Assembly: GCF_043195105.1 (NCBI RefSeq)
Contig: NZ_JBAFWO010000002.1
Source: NCEH01 sp002257205
GTDB taxonomy: Bacteria; Pseudomonadota; Alphaproteobacteria; Rhizobiales; Xanthobacteraceae
DNA length: 64,000 nucleotides
Strand: one strand, 5' to 3'
Shown: piece after piece, positions 57,248 through 64,000 of the stretch
Position numbering within the stretch: position 1 is the first letter of the stretch
Layout of the letters: each line of letters opens with the position of its first letter
Notes under the pieces: generated by a model
The model's database searches: none
What the model saw: only the letters and a program-made list of their open reading frames with translations
What the model was told of the DNA's origin: nothing
Translations under genes and position numbers: made by a program

Positions 57248-59611
57248 TCAGTCCCGCTTGCGCGGGGCCGAGGGCTTTCCACGCGGTGCGCCACCGGGAC
57301 GCGCGCCGCCTTTCGGGCCGCCGAAGCCGGGGCGCTTGGGGCCGCCAGGGCCGGCCTTGCCGCCGGGACGAAAGCCGGTGCGCTCGCCGCCTTCAGCGCC
57401 GCCGGCGCGCGGCCGCCCGCCGGCAAATCCGGGCTTGCCGGCCGGACGTTCGCGCCCCGGTCCGGTGCCGAATTCGCCGCGCGGACGTTCCGCGCCCGCC
57501 GCGCCACGCGGGCCGCCGCTGCTGCGCGGCTTGTCTGTCCCATAAGAGCCGCGCGGTTTTTCTGTCCCGTAGGCGCTGCGCGGCTTGTCCGTACCGTAAG
57601 CGCCACGCGCTTTGCCGCCACCGAATCCACCGCGCTCATTACCCTCGCGCGGCGGGCGATCGCCGAAACTGCCGCGGCCCCGCGGGGCGTCGGGTCGCTG
57701 GGGACGGGCGCCGGAAAAGCCGACGTCCTCCGGACCCCGTCCGCGCTCGGCAAAGCCGCCGCCACGCGGGCGCTCGCTGCGGCCCGCCTCATCGCGACGC
57801 GGGGCGCGTTCGGGCCGGTCGGCACTGAAGGGGCGGGGACGTTCGGTGCGCTCCGAGCGGAAGCCGCCCGGCTTGCCGGCACTACCTTCGCGGCGCGGCG
57901 GACGCTTGTCGTCATAGGCCGGGCGATCGTCGCGGCGCGGGGCGCGCTCGGGCCGGTCGGCACTGAAGGGTTTGGAGCGCTCCGCGCGATCCGAGCGGAA
58001 GCCGCCCGGCTTGCCGGCGCCACCTTCGCGGCGCGGCGGGCGCTTGTCGCCATATTCGGGCCGGTCGTCGCGGCGGGGGGCGCGTTCCGGCCGGTCGGCG
58101 CTGAAGGGCTTGGGACGTTCCGCGCGATCCGAGCGGAAGCCGCCCGGCTTGCCGGCGCCACCCTCGCGGCGGAAGCCGCGTTCGCCACCTTCGCGGCGGA
58201 AACCGCCTTCGGCGCCTTCAGGGCGGCCGCGGCCGAAGATCGGCTTATGCGGCGAAGCGCCGACCCCTTCCCGGCGCGGAGCGCGTGCAGGCGCGCCGTC
58301 GCGGTTGTCCTCGCGGGTGAACCGGGCGGCGCCGCGCTTGTGGCCGCCTTCCTCGGGACGGGCCGCGCGCGGGCGCTCCTCGTCGCTCCTGAAGCGACCC
58401 TCGGGACGCGACGGGCGCGGGCCGAACTTCTGGCCCATGCCGGGCCGCGCCGGGCGGCGGGTGTCGGACCGCTCGGCAAAGCGCTCTTCCTGCGGCTCGG
58501 GCACGAAGCGTTCCACCTTCACCTGCCGGCCCTTGCGGTCGGCGACGGTTCCGGCGCTGACGGTTTCGCGCTCGTCCTTGCGGCGGCTGCGCACACGGAA
58601 TGCGCCGCCTTCGCTGTCCCCATCGCCATGGGGATGGCGCGAGCGGCCGCGATGCTCGATTTCCGTATCGTGCCGCACGGATATCGTGTCGCGGCGCGTG
58701 GGCGCCCGGCGGACCGGGCGATCGTCCAGATCCTCGGGGCGCGGGGTGAAGCGCTGGGCTTCTTCCATCGCACGCTCGAACATGGGCGCGTCGAAATCCA
58801 CCCCGGCGGCGGTGGCGAGTTCCTCGCCGAGCTGGTCGCGCAGGATGCGCGTGCGCACCTCCTCGATGCCGTTCTCGGGCACGTCGCCCAATTGGAACGG
58901 CCCGTAGGAGACGCGGATCAGGCGGTTCACGCGCATGCCGAGGGCGGCGAGCACGTTGCGCACTTCGCGATTCTTGCCTTCGCGCAGCGATACGCTGATC
59001 CAGGCATTCGCCCCCTGCACCCGGTCCAGCGTGGCTTCGATGGGGCCGTATTCGATGCCTTCCACCGTGATGCCGCCCATGAGGGCGTCGAGCTTGGCCT
59101 GGTCGATGGCGCCGTTGGCGCGCACGCGATAGCGGCGCAGCCAGCCGGTTTCCGGCAGCTCCAGCGCGCGGGCGAGCCCGCCGTCATTGGTGAGCAGGAG
59201 CAGGCCTTCCGAATTGAGATCGAGCCGCCCGACGCTGACGAGGCGCGGCAGGCCCTTCGGCAGGATTTCAAACAGGGTGGTGCGGCCTTCCGGGTCGCGG
59301 TTGGTGGTCACCACGCCCTTGGGCTTATGGTAGAGGTAAAGACGGGTGCGCTCGCGCTCCGGCAGCGGCTGGCCGTCCACCTGGATGGCGTCCTTTTCCG
59401 TCACGGTGAAGGCGGGGCTGGTGAGGACGATGCCGTTGACGGCGATCCGCCCGGCCTCGATCCAGGTTTCGATCTCGCGCCGCGAGCCGAGGCCTGCGCG
59501 TGCGATCACCTTTGCGACGCGCTCGGCGTCATTGGTCTTGGCCTGCGGCAACGCGCGCTTGTCGCGCGGGACGCGGTTCTTGTCCTTGCGGGGAGGTTGT
59601 GTACGGGGCAT
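57248..59611 (-). CDS. RluB/RsuA family pseudouridine synthase with a giant Arg/Gly-rich C-terminal tail
   Basis: A 787-residue protein. The first 260 residues are the ordinary RsuA/RluB enzyme: an S4 RNA-binding domain (ERVAKVIARAGLGSRREIETWIEAGRIAVNG) and the catalytic domain with D131 in VGRLDLNSEGLLLLTNDGG, then REGKNREVRNVLAALGMRVNRLIRVSYGP. The remaining 500-plus residues are highly basic, disordered and repetitive. Three 46-residue repeats (GGAGKPGGFRSDRAERPKPF onward) are followed by GTDKPRSAYGTEKPRGSYG repeats and RGG/GPGG segments. Likely RNA-binding and able to phase-separate. A longer in-frame start upstream overlaps tadA and is rejected. Confidence 0.9.
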   Translation of the reverse strand: MPRTQPPRKDKNRVPRDKRALPQAKTNDAERVAKVIARAGLGSRREIETWIEAGRIAVNGIVLTSPAFTVTEKDAIQVDGQPLPERERTRLYLYHKPKGVVTTNRDPEGRTTLFEILPKGLPRLVSVGRLDLNSEGLLLLTNDGGLARALELPETGWLRRYRVRANGAIDQAKLDALMGGITVEGIEYGPIEATLDRVQGANAWISVSLREGKNREVRNVLAALGMRVNRLIRVSYGPFQLGDVPENGIEEVRTRILRDQLGEELATAAGVDFDAPMFERAMEEAQRFTPRPEDLDDRPVRRAPTRRDTISVRHDTEIEHRGRSRHPHGDGDSEGGAFRVRSRRKDERETVSAGTVADRKGRQVKVERFVPEPQEERFAERSDTRRPARPGMGQKFGPRPSRPEGRFRSDEERPRAARPEEGGHKRGAARFTREDNRDGAPARAPRREGVGASPHKPIFGRGRPEGAEGGFRREGGERGFRREGGAGKPGGFRSDRAERPKPFSADRPERAPRRDDRPEYGDKRPPRREGGAGKPGGFRSDRAERSKPFSADRPERAPRRDDRPAYDDKRPPRREGSAGKPGGFRSERTERPRPFSADRPERAPRRDEAGRSERPRGGGFAERGRGPEDVGFSGARPQRPDAPRGRGSFGDRPPREGNERGGFGGGKARGAYGTDKPRSAYGTEKPRGSYGTDKPRSSGGPRGAAGAERPRGEFGTGPGRERPAGKPGFAGGRPRAGGAEGGERTGFRPGGKAGPGGPKRPGFGGPKGGARPGGAPRGKPSAPRKRD
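57785..58190 (-). repeat. three tandem ~138-base coding repeats in the pseudouridine synthase tail
   Basis: Three consecutive units encode near-identical 46-residue blocks with the core GKPGGFRSDRAERxKPFSADRPERAPRRDDRP. The high nucleotide similarity suggests recent expansion by slippage or recombination. Boundaries are approximate. Confidence 0.7.
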
Positions 59612-59662
59612 GGAAGGCCGATAGCACGAACCGTGCGGCGACACGAGGTGCAGGAGCGCGGG

Positions 59663-60106
59663 TTGGGCGAGACTTTCATGCAGATGGCGCTCAATGAGGC
59701 GCGCGCGGCGGCCGAACGGGGCGAAGTTCCGGTCGGCGCGGTGCTGGTGCGGGGTTCGACCGTGGTCGCCCGCGACGGCAATCGCACGCGCGAATTGTCC
59801 GATCCCACCGCACACGCGGAAATGCAGGTGCTGCGCGCCGGGGCGAAAATTCTCAGCGCCGAGCGGCTTTTGTCCTGCGATCTCTATGTGACGCTGGAGC
59901 CGTGCGCCATGTGCGCGGCGGCGATCTCGTTCGCCCGCATCCGCAGATTGTATTACGGCGCGCCCGATCCCAAGGGCGGCGCGGTGGAGAGCGGCCCGCG
60001 CTTCTATACGCAGCCCACCTGCCATCATGCGCCGGAAGTCTATGGCGGCATCGCCGAGCGTCAGGCGGCCGACGTGCTGCGCGCGTTTTTCAAGGACCGG
60101 CGCTGA
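59663..60106 (+). CDS. tadA: tRNA-specific adenosine deaminase
   Basis: Converts A34 to inosine in tRNA-Arg. The 147-residue protein has the zinc ligands and catalytic Glu in H51-A-E53 (DPTAHAEMQVL) and PC81xxC84 (TLEPCAMCAAAI), plus FARIRRLYYGAPDPKGGAVESG. I chose TTG at 59663, which follows AGGAG by 6 bases; the next start is ATG 59678, five codons later. Divergent from the pseudouridine synthase across 51 bases. Confidence 0.93.
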   Translation: MGETFMQMALNEARAAAERGEVPVGAVLVRGSTVVARDGNRTRELSDPTAHAEMQVLRAGAKILSAERLLSCDLYVTLEPCAMCAAAISFARIRRLYYGAPDPKGGAVESGPRFYTQPTCHHAPEVYGGIAERQAADVLRAFFKDRR

Positions 60107-60134
60107 AGGGCGGTGGGTTCGATAGCGGCGGCGG

Positions 60135-60592
60135 CCCCCTCACCCCAGCCCTCTCCCCGTGGGGGAGAGGGGGCAAGCTGGCGTGATGGGAAGGGCCAGT
60201 CTTAAAGCCCGGCCTCTCCGTCTCACCTCTCCCCGTGGGGGAGAGGTCGGCCGCGCAGCGGACGGGTGAGGGGGCTGCGCGCGGCCGCGGCTTGAACACC
60301 CCTCACCCCAGCCCTCTCCCCGTCGGGGAGAGGGGGCGGGCTGGCGTGGTGGGAAAGATCGGTCTTAAAACCCAGCCTGTCCATCTCACCTCTCCCCGTG
60401 GGGGAGAGGTCGGCCGCGCAGCGGACGGGTGAGGGGGGCGCTTGGCTTGAACACCCCTCGCCCCAGCCCTCTCCCCGTGGGGGAGAGGGGGCAAGCTGGC
60501 GTGATGGGAAGGGCCAGTCTTAAAACCCAGCCTTTCCGTCTCACCTCTCCCCGTGGGGGGAGGTCGGCCGCGCAGCGGACGGGTGAGGGGGC
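60135..60592. repeat. triple array of a ~140-base palindromic interspersed repeat
   Basis: Three copies at about 60135-60274, 60299-60438 and 60453-60591. Each begins with CCCCTCACCCCAGCCC and ends with its inverse GGGTGAGGGG, and contains two hairpins of the type CTCTCCCCGTGGGGGAGAG about 80 bases apart, plus CGGCCGCGCAGCGGACGGG. The spacers are only 14-24 bases. There is no ORF inside. It resembles repeat families found dispersed in rhizobial genomes. It separates tadA from the convergent hydrolase gene. Confidence 0.9.
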
Positions 60593-60624
60593 TGCGCGCC
60601 GTCCGCAGCCGAAGCGCAAAACCC

Positions 60625-61524
60625 TCAGCCCAAAAAGCCCTGCAGCGCCTTCAGCGTTGCCTCGGGGTTTTCCTCGCACAGGAAATGGCCGGCCTCCACG
60701 GCCTGCCCCTCGATCTTCGGCGCGAACACCCGCCAAGCACCCAGTGGGGTGACGCCGCGGCTCGGAATGCCATGGGCGCCCCAGATCGCGAACACCGGAC
60801 ATTCGATCACCCGGCCGGCGGCAAGGTCGGCCTCGTCATGGGCAAGATCGATGGTGGCGCCGGCGCGATAATCCTCGCACATGGCGCGGATATGGTCGGG
60901 TGATGAATAGGCCGCGCGATAATGGGCGAGTGCCCGCGCATCGAAGGCGGAGAGATCCTTCGCGGCGGTCCAGCTCGCCAGGGTATGGTCGAGATAAAAG
61001 CGCGGATGTCCGCCGATCAGGGTTTCCGGCAGCGGATGGGGCTGGGCGAGGAAGGCCCAATGATACACTTGGAGCGCACGGGCCCGGTCCATGCCGTGCC
61101 ACATGGCAAGCGTGGGCACGATATCCAGCACCGCGAGCCGGTCCACCCGGCCGGGGGAATCGAGCGCCAGCCGATAGCCAACCCGCGCCCCGCGATCATG
61201 TCCCGCCAAAGCGAAGTGGGCATGGCCGAGTGTTTCCATCAGCGCCACCAGGGCGGCGGCGGTGGCGCGCTTGGAATAAGGCGCATGGTCCTTGCCCGGC
61301 GCTGGCGCCGCGCTCCAGCCATAGCCGGGCAGGTCGGGAATGATAAGGCGATGGGTTTTCGCAAGCTCGCCCGCCACGCGATGCCACATCACGCCGGTCT
61401 GGGGATAGCCGTGCAGCAGAAGCACCGGCGGCCCCTCGCCGCCGGTGCGCGCGAACAGGCGGCCGGCGGGCGTGTCCACATTGTGGGACGAGAAGCCGGG
61501 AAATAAGTCGGCGAGATCGGGCAT
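60625..61524 (-). CDS. alpha/beta hydrolase, fluoroacetate dehalogenase-like
   Basis: A 299-residue alpha/beta hydrolase. Starting at the ATG 61522-61524 (GGAG 7 bases upstream), the key residues are D110-R111 and R114 in HDRGARVGYR, D134 in AVLDIVPT, H155-W156 in VYHWAFLAQP, W185, Y219 in CEDYRAG and H280 in AGHF. These positions coincide exactly with the residues I recall for the structurally studied Rhodopseudomonas fluoroacetate dehalogenase: nucleophile, carboxylate-binding arginines, halide pocket, acid and base. C-F bond cleavage is therefore plausible, although non-defluorinating relatives exist. Confidence 0.88.
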   Translation of the reverse strand: MPDLADLFPGFSSHNVDTPAGRLFARTGGEGPPVLLLHGYPQTGVMWHRVAGELAKTHRLIIPDLPGYGWSAAPAPGKDHAPYSKRATAAALVALMETLGHAHFALAGHDRGARVGYRLALDSPGRVDRLAVLDIVPTLAMWHGMDRARALQVYHWAFLAQPHPLPETLIGGHPRFYLDHTLASWTAAKDLSAFDARALAHYRAAYSSPDHIRAMCEDYRAGATIDLAHDEADLAAGRVIECPVFAIWGAHGIPSRGVTPLGAWRVFAPKIEGQAVEAGHFLCEENPEATLKALQGFLG

Positions 61525-61634
61525 GGTCATGCTCCGCGCGAGGAGAGCGGCAATGGAGGGCGGCAATGGCAGGCCGCAAGGTGACACGGCCGCAGGGCGA
61601 GGGCCAGCGCCTCGCCCGCCGGCGCGAAGGGCCC

Positions 61635-62891
61635 TCAGTCCAGGGCGCGCCAGCCGATATCGTTGCGATAGAAGCCGTCCGGCCAGTCGATGCGGGCGGC
61701 GGCGCGATAGGCCCGGTCGCGGGCTTCGCGCAGCGTGTCGCCGGTGGCGGTGACGTTCAGCACCCGCCCGCCGTTGGACACGATCTTGGCGCCCGACCGC
61801 TTGGTGCCGGCCTGGAAGACGATCACGCCCTCTTCCTTCTCGGCCGCCTCGATGCCGCGGATTTCCGAGCCGGTCTGGTGCGGGCCGGGGTAGCCGCGGC
61901 TGGCGTAGACCACCGCGATGGCGCTCTTCCGCGACCATTGCGGCGCGGCGCCGGCGAGTTCGCCGTGGGCGGCGGCGTTGAGCAGGGCGAGAAGGTCGCT
62001 CTCCAGGCGCGGCATCAGCACCTGGCATTCCGGATCGCCGAAGCGGCAATTATATTCCACAAGTTTCGGCCCGCTCTGCGTCAGCATGAGGCCGGCATAG
62101 AGGATGCCGCGATAGGGGCTGCCCTCGGCCACCATGGCGCGCGCGGTGGGCACGACGATTTCCGCGATCGCCCGCGCTTCCAGCTCGGCAGTGAGCACCG
62201 GGGCGGGGGAATAGGCGCCCATGCCGCCGGTGTTGGGGCCGAGATCGCCGTCGAACGCGCGCTTGTGGTCCTGGGCGCTGCCGAAGGGAATGACGGTTTC
62301 CCCGTCGACGAGGCAGAACAGGCTGGCCTCCTCGCCCTCCATGAATTCCTCGATCAGCACTTCCTGCCCGCCGCCGGCGAACACCTGGTCGATGGCGGCG
62401 ATGGCTTCCTCCACCGTCAGCGCGACCACGACGCCCTTGCCGGCCATCAGGCCGTCGGCCTTGATGACGATGGGCGCGCCCTCGGTGGTCACATGGGCCC
62501 AGGCGGCTTCCGGCTTGGTGAAGCGGGCGAAGGCGGCGGTGGGAATACCGTGGGCGCGGCACAATTCCTTGGTGAAGAGCTTGGAGCCCTCCAGCCGGGC
62601 GGCGGCGGCCGTCGGTCCGAAGGCAGGGATGCCGGCTTCCGCCAGCCGATCCACCAGGCCCGCCACCAGCGGTGCCTCGGGGCCGACCACCACTAGGGCG
62701 ATGCCGTTCTTCTGGCACCACGTTACCAGCGTGTCGTGGGCCGAGAGCGCTATGCCTTCCACCAGCTCGGCATGGTCCGCGATGCCGGGATTGCCGGGCA
62801 AGGCATAGAGCTGAGCAATGCTAGGGCTCTGCGCGAGCTTCCAGGCGAGGGCATGCTCGCGGCCACCGGAACCGAGCAGAAGCACATTCAT
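61635..62891 (-). CDS. purD: phosphoribosylamine--glycine ligase
   Basis: Second step of purine synthesis. The 418-residue protein begins MNVLLLGSGGREHALAWKLAQSP and has the ATP-grasp core (VIKADGLMAGKGVVVALT), QDHKRAFDGDLGPNTGGMGAYSPAP, RGILYAGLMLTQSGPKLVEYNCRFGDPECQ. Normal length. Divergent from xseA; about 130 bases separate the starts. Confidence 0.97.
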   Translation of the reverse strand: MNVLLLGSGGREHALAWKLAQSPSIAQLYALPGNPGIADHAELVEGIALSAHDTLVTWCQKNGIALVVVGPEAPLVAGLVDRLAEAGIPAFGPTAAAARLEGSKLFTKELCRAHGIPTAAFARFTKPEAAWAHVTTEGAPIVIKADGLMAGKGVVVALTVEEAIAAIDQVFAGGGQEVLIEEFMEGEEASLFCLVDGETVIPFGSAQDHKRAFDGDLGPNTGGMGAYSPAPVLTAELEARAIAEIVVPTARAMVAEGSPYRGILYAGLMLTQSGPKLVEYNCRFGDPECQVLMPRLESDLLALLNAAAHGELAGAAPQWSRKSAIAVVYASRGYPGPHQTGSEIRGIEAAEKEEGVIVFQAGTKRSGAKIVSNGGRVLNVTATGDTLREARDRAYRAAARIDWPDGFYRNDIGWRALD

Positions 62892-63023
62892 GCGGCGTCA
62901 TCTCCCTTTTTAACTTGGCTATCGGCTTGCGGGCTTCCAAACAAGGGGGCAGGCATTGCGCTCGCCGCATATGAGATGGTGCCGCTATGCTCTTGCCAAG
63001 ATCATATGCAGCGATGTGAGTCG

Positions 63024-64000
63024 ATGGTCCAACTGCCCGAACCCCATGCCAATGCTCCCGAATGGAGCGTTTCGGAACTCTCCGCCGCGCTCCGCCGCAC
63101 GGTGGAGGAGGCCTATGGCCATGTCCGCGTGCGGGGCGAAATTTCCGGTTACCGCGGCCCGCATTCCTCGGGCCATGCTTATTTCTCGCTGAAGGACGAG
63201 GGCGCCCGGCTCGATGCCGTGGTGTGGAAGGGCAATTTTGCCCGCCTCAAGCTGCGGCCCGAAGAGGGGCTGGAGGTGATCGCCATCGGGCGCCTCACCA
63301 CCTATCCCGGCAAGTCGGGCTATCAGATCATCATCGAATCCCTGGAATTCGCCGGGGCCGGCGCCATCATGGCCATGCTGGAGGAGCGCAAGCGCCGCCT
63401 CGCCACCGAAGGCCTGTTCGATCCCGCGCGCAAGGCGCTGCTGCCCTATCTGCCGAACGTCATCGGCATCGTCACTTCGCCCACCGGCGCCGTCATCCGC
63501 GACATCCTGCATCGCCTCGCGGACCGTTTTCCGCGCCGGGTGGTGGTGTGGCCGGTGCGGGTGCAGGGCGAGACCTGCGCGGCGGAAGTCTCGGCCGCCA
63601 TTCGCGGTTTCAATGCGCTGCCCGAGGGTGGGCCGGTGCCCCGGCCGGACGTGATCATCGTCGCGCGCGGGGGCGGCTCGCTGGAAGACCTACTGGGCTT
63701 TTCCGAGGAGGCGGTGGTGCGCGCCGCCGCCGAAAGCGCGATTCCCCTCGTTTCCGCCGTCGGCCATGAGACGGACGTGACGCTGATCGATTTTGCCGCC
63801 GACGTGCGCGCGCCGACCCCCACCGCCGCCGCCGAAATGGTGGTGCCGGTGCGGGCGGATCTGCTGGTGGCGGTGGAGGGGCTGGGCGGCCGGCTCATGG
63901 CGGCGCCCTTGCGCCTGCTGGAGCGCCGGCGCGGCGAATTGCGCGCTCTCGCGCGCCTGCTGCCCTCCGCCGATGCGCTTCTCGCGATTCCCCGCCAGCG
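63024..64000 (+). CDS. xseA: exodeoxyribonuclease VII large subunit (3' end beyond window)
   Basis: Single-strand exonuclease large subunit. The first 325 residues are present. The N-terminal OB-fold runs EWSVSELSAALRRTVEEAYGHVRVRGEISGYRGPHSSGHAYFSLKDEGARLDAVVWKGNFARL. The catalytic domain follows: GIVTSPTGAVIRDILHRLADRFPRRVVVWPVRVQGE, IIVARGGGSLEDLLGFSEE and PLVSAVGHETDVTLIDFAADVRAPTPTAAAEMV. The ATG at 63024 has only a weak ribosome binding site. The frame is open at the window end; the C-terminal coiled coil is not seen. Confidence 0.95.
   Translation, partial: MVQLPEPHANAPEWSVSELSAALRRTVEEAYGHVRVRGEISGYRGPHSSGHAYFSLKDEGARLDAVVWKGNFARLKLRPEEGLEVIAIGRLTTYPGKSGYQIIIESLEFAGAGAIMAMLEERKRRLATEGLFDPARKALLPYLPNVIGIVTSPTGAVIRDILHRLADRFPRRVVVWPVRVQGETCAAEVSAAIRGFNALPEGGPVPRPDVIIVARGGGSLEDLLGFSEEAVVRAAAESAIPLVSAVGHETDVTLIDFAADVRAPTPTAAAEMVVPVRADLLVAVEGLGGRLMAAPLRLLERRRGELRALARLLPSADALLAIPRQ

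Noticed and set aside
57122..60106. A 994-codon plus-strand frame overlapping the pseudouridine synthase gene and running into tadA
   Set aside because: It is the antisense shadow of the repetitive Arg/Gly-rich tail in GC-rich DNA; only its last 147 codons (tadA) have motifs and a ribosome binding site.
60135..60592. Possible CRISPR array because of regularly repeated sequence
   Set aside because: Units are about 140 bases, internally palindromic and separated by 14-24 bases with no variable spacers; no cas gene is present.

Overview
The window looks like an ordinary chromosomal stretch of a high-GC alphaproteobacterium of the order Hyphomicrobiales (Rhizobiales), most likely family Xanthobacteraceae. 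The evidence is the gene content: a MucR-type regulator, CtrA with a promoter region dense in GANTC (CcrM methylation) sites, a TrcR/DUF1013 regulator, an LsrB/VtlR-type LysR regulator beside trxB, an NDUFA12-like complex I accessory gene beside a DUF2155 gene and aat, and pdxH next to a DnaJ-like gene. This is inference from gene families; no rRNA or tRNA gene was seen to confirm it. I saw no prophage, integrase, transposase or CRISPR array.

Layout. 1-3.7 kb: partial Lrp regulator divergent from trxB-lsrB, then a proline-rich small ORF and mucR. 4.3-8.6 kb: exported Ntn hydrolase, then a GntR-CoA transferase-enoyl-CoA hydratase set. 8.6-12.5 kb: ArsC/Spx-like gene, ispH-thrB-rnhA operon, trcR. 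12.5-15.7 kb: universal stress protein, a cluster of DNA palindromes, a candidate general-stress small RNA, and an overlapping glycosyltransferase-YdjC deacetylase pair. 15.7-25.2 kb: ClC antiporter, SbmA/YddA-like ABC exporter, acyl-CoA ligase, propionyl-CoA synthetase, B12-type radical SAM protein. 25.3-31 kb: metallo-beta-lactamase fold enzyme, SRAP protein, DUF1499, HAD phosphatase, extensin-like protein. 31.4-36.7 kb: L,D-transpeptidase lipoprotein, CorA, SDR, pdxH, a lipoprotein and a DnaJ-like protein. 36.9-41 kb: decayed DUF305 gene, ctrA, fliJ, ECF sigma/anti-sigma pair. 41-50.3 kb: CysA-like ATPase, agmatinase, ChaA-like exchanger, NDUFA12, DUF2155, aat, and a fused-permease ABC importer. 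50.3-64 kb: accC, accB, aroQ, DsbA-like, BepA-like protease, aminotransferase, rsmD, a pseudouridine synthase with a giant disordered tail, tadA, a triple repeat array, a fluoroacetate-dehalogenase-like hydrolase, purD and the 5' part of xseA.

Most of the window is housekeeping: isoprenoid and threonine synthesis, fatty-acid initiation, purines, shikimate, translation fidelity, envelope maintenance and cell-cycle control. The parts most worth a second look are the minus-strand small RNA near 13.65-13.72 kb with an EcfG-type promoter and two C-rich loops, the six GANTC sites upstream of ctrA, the FlmF2/NaxD-like lipid-sugar pair, the dehalogenase whose catalytic residues coincide with the fluoroacetate dehalogenase set, the 787-residue pseudouridine synthase, and the DUF305 gene caught in decay. 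Start codons were adjusted from the longest reading frame wherever a ribosome binding site, signal peptide or family N-terminus supported a later start.
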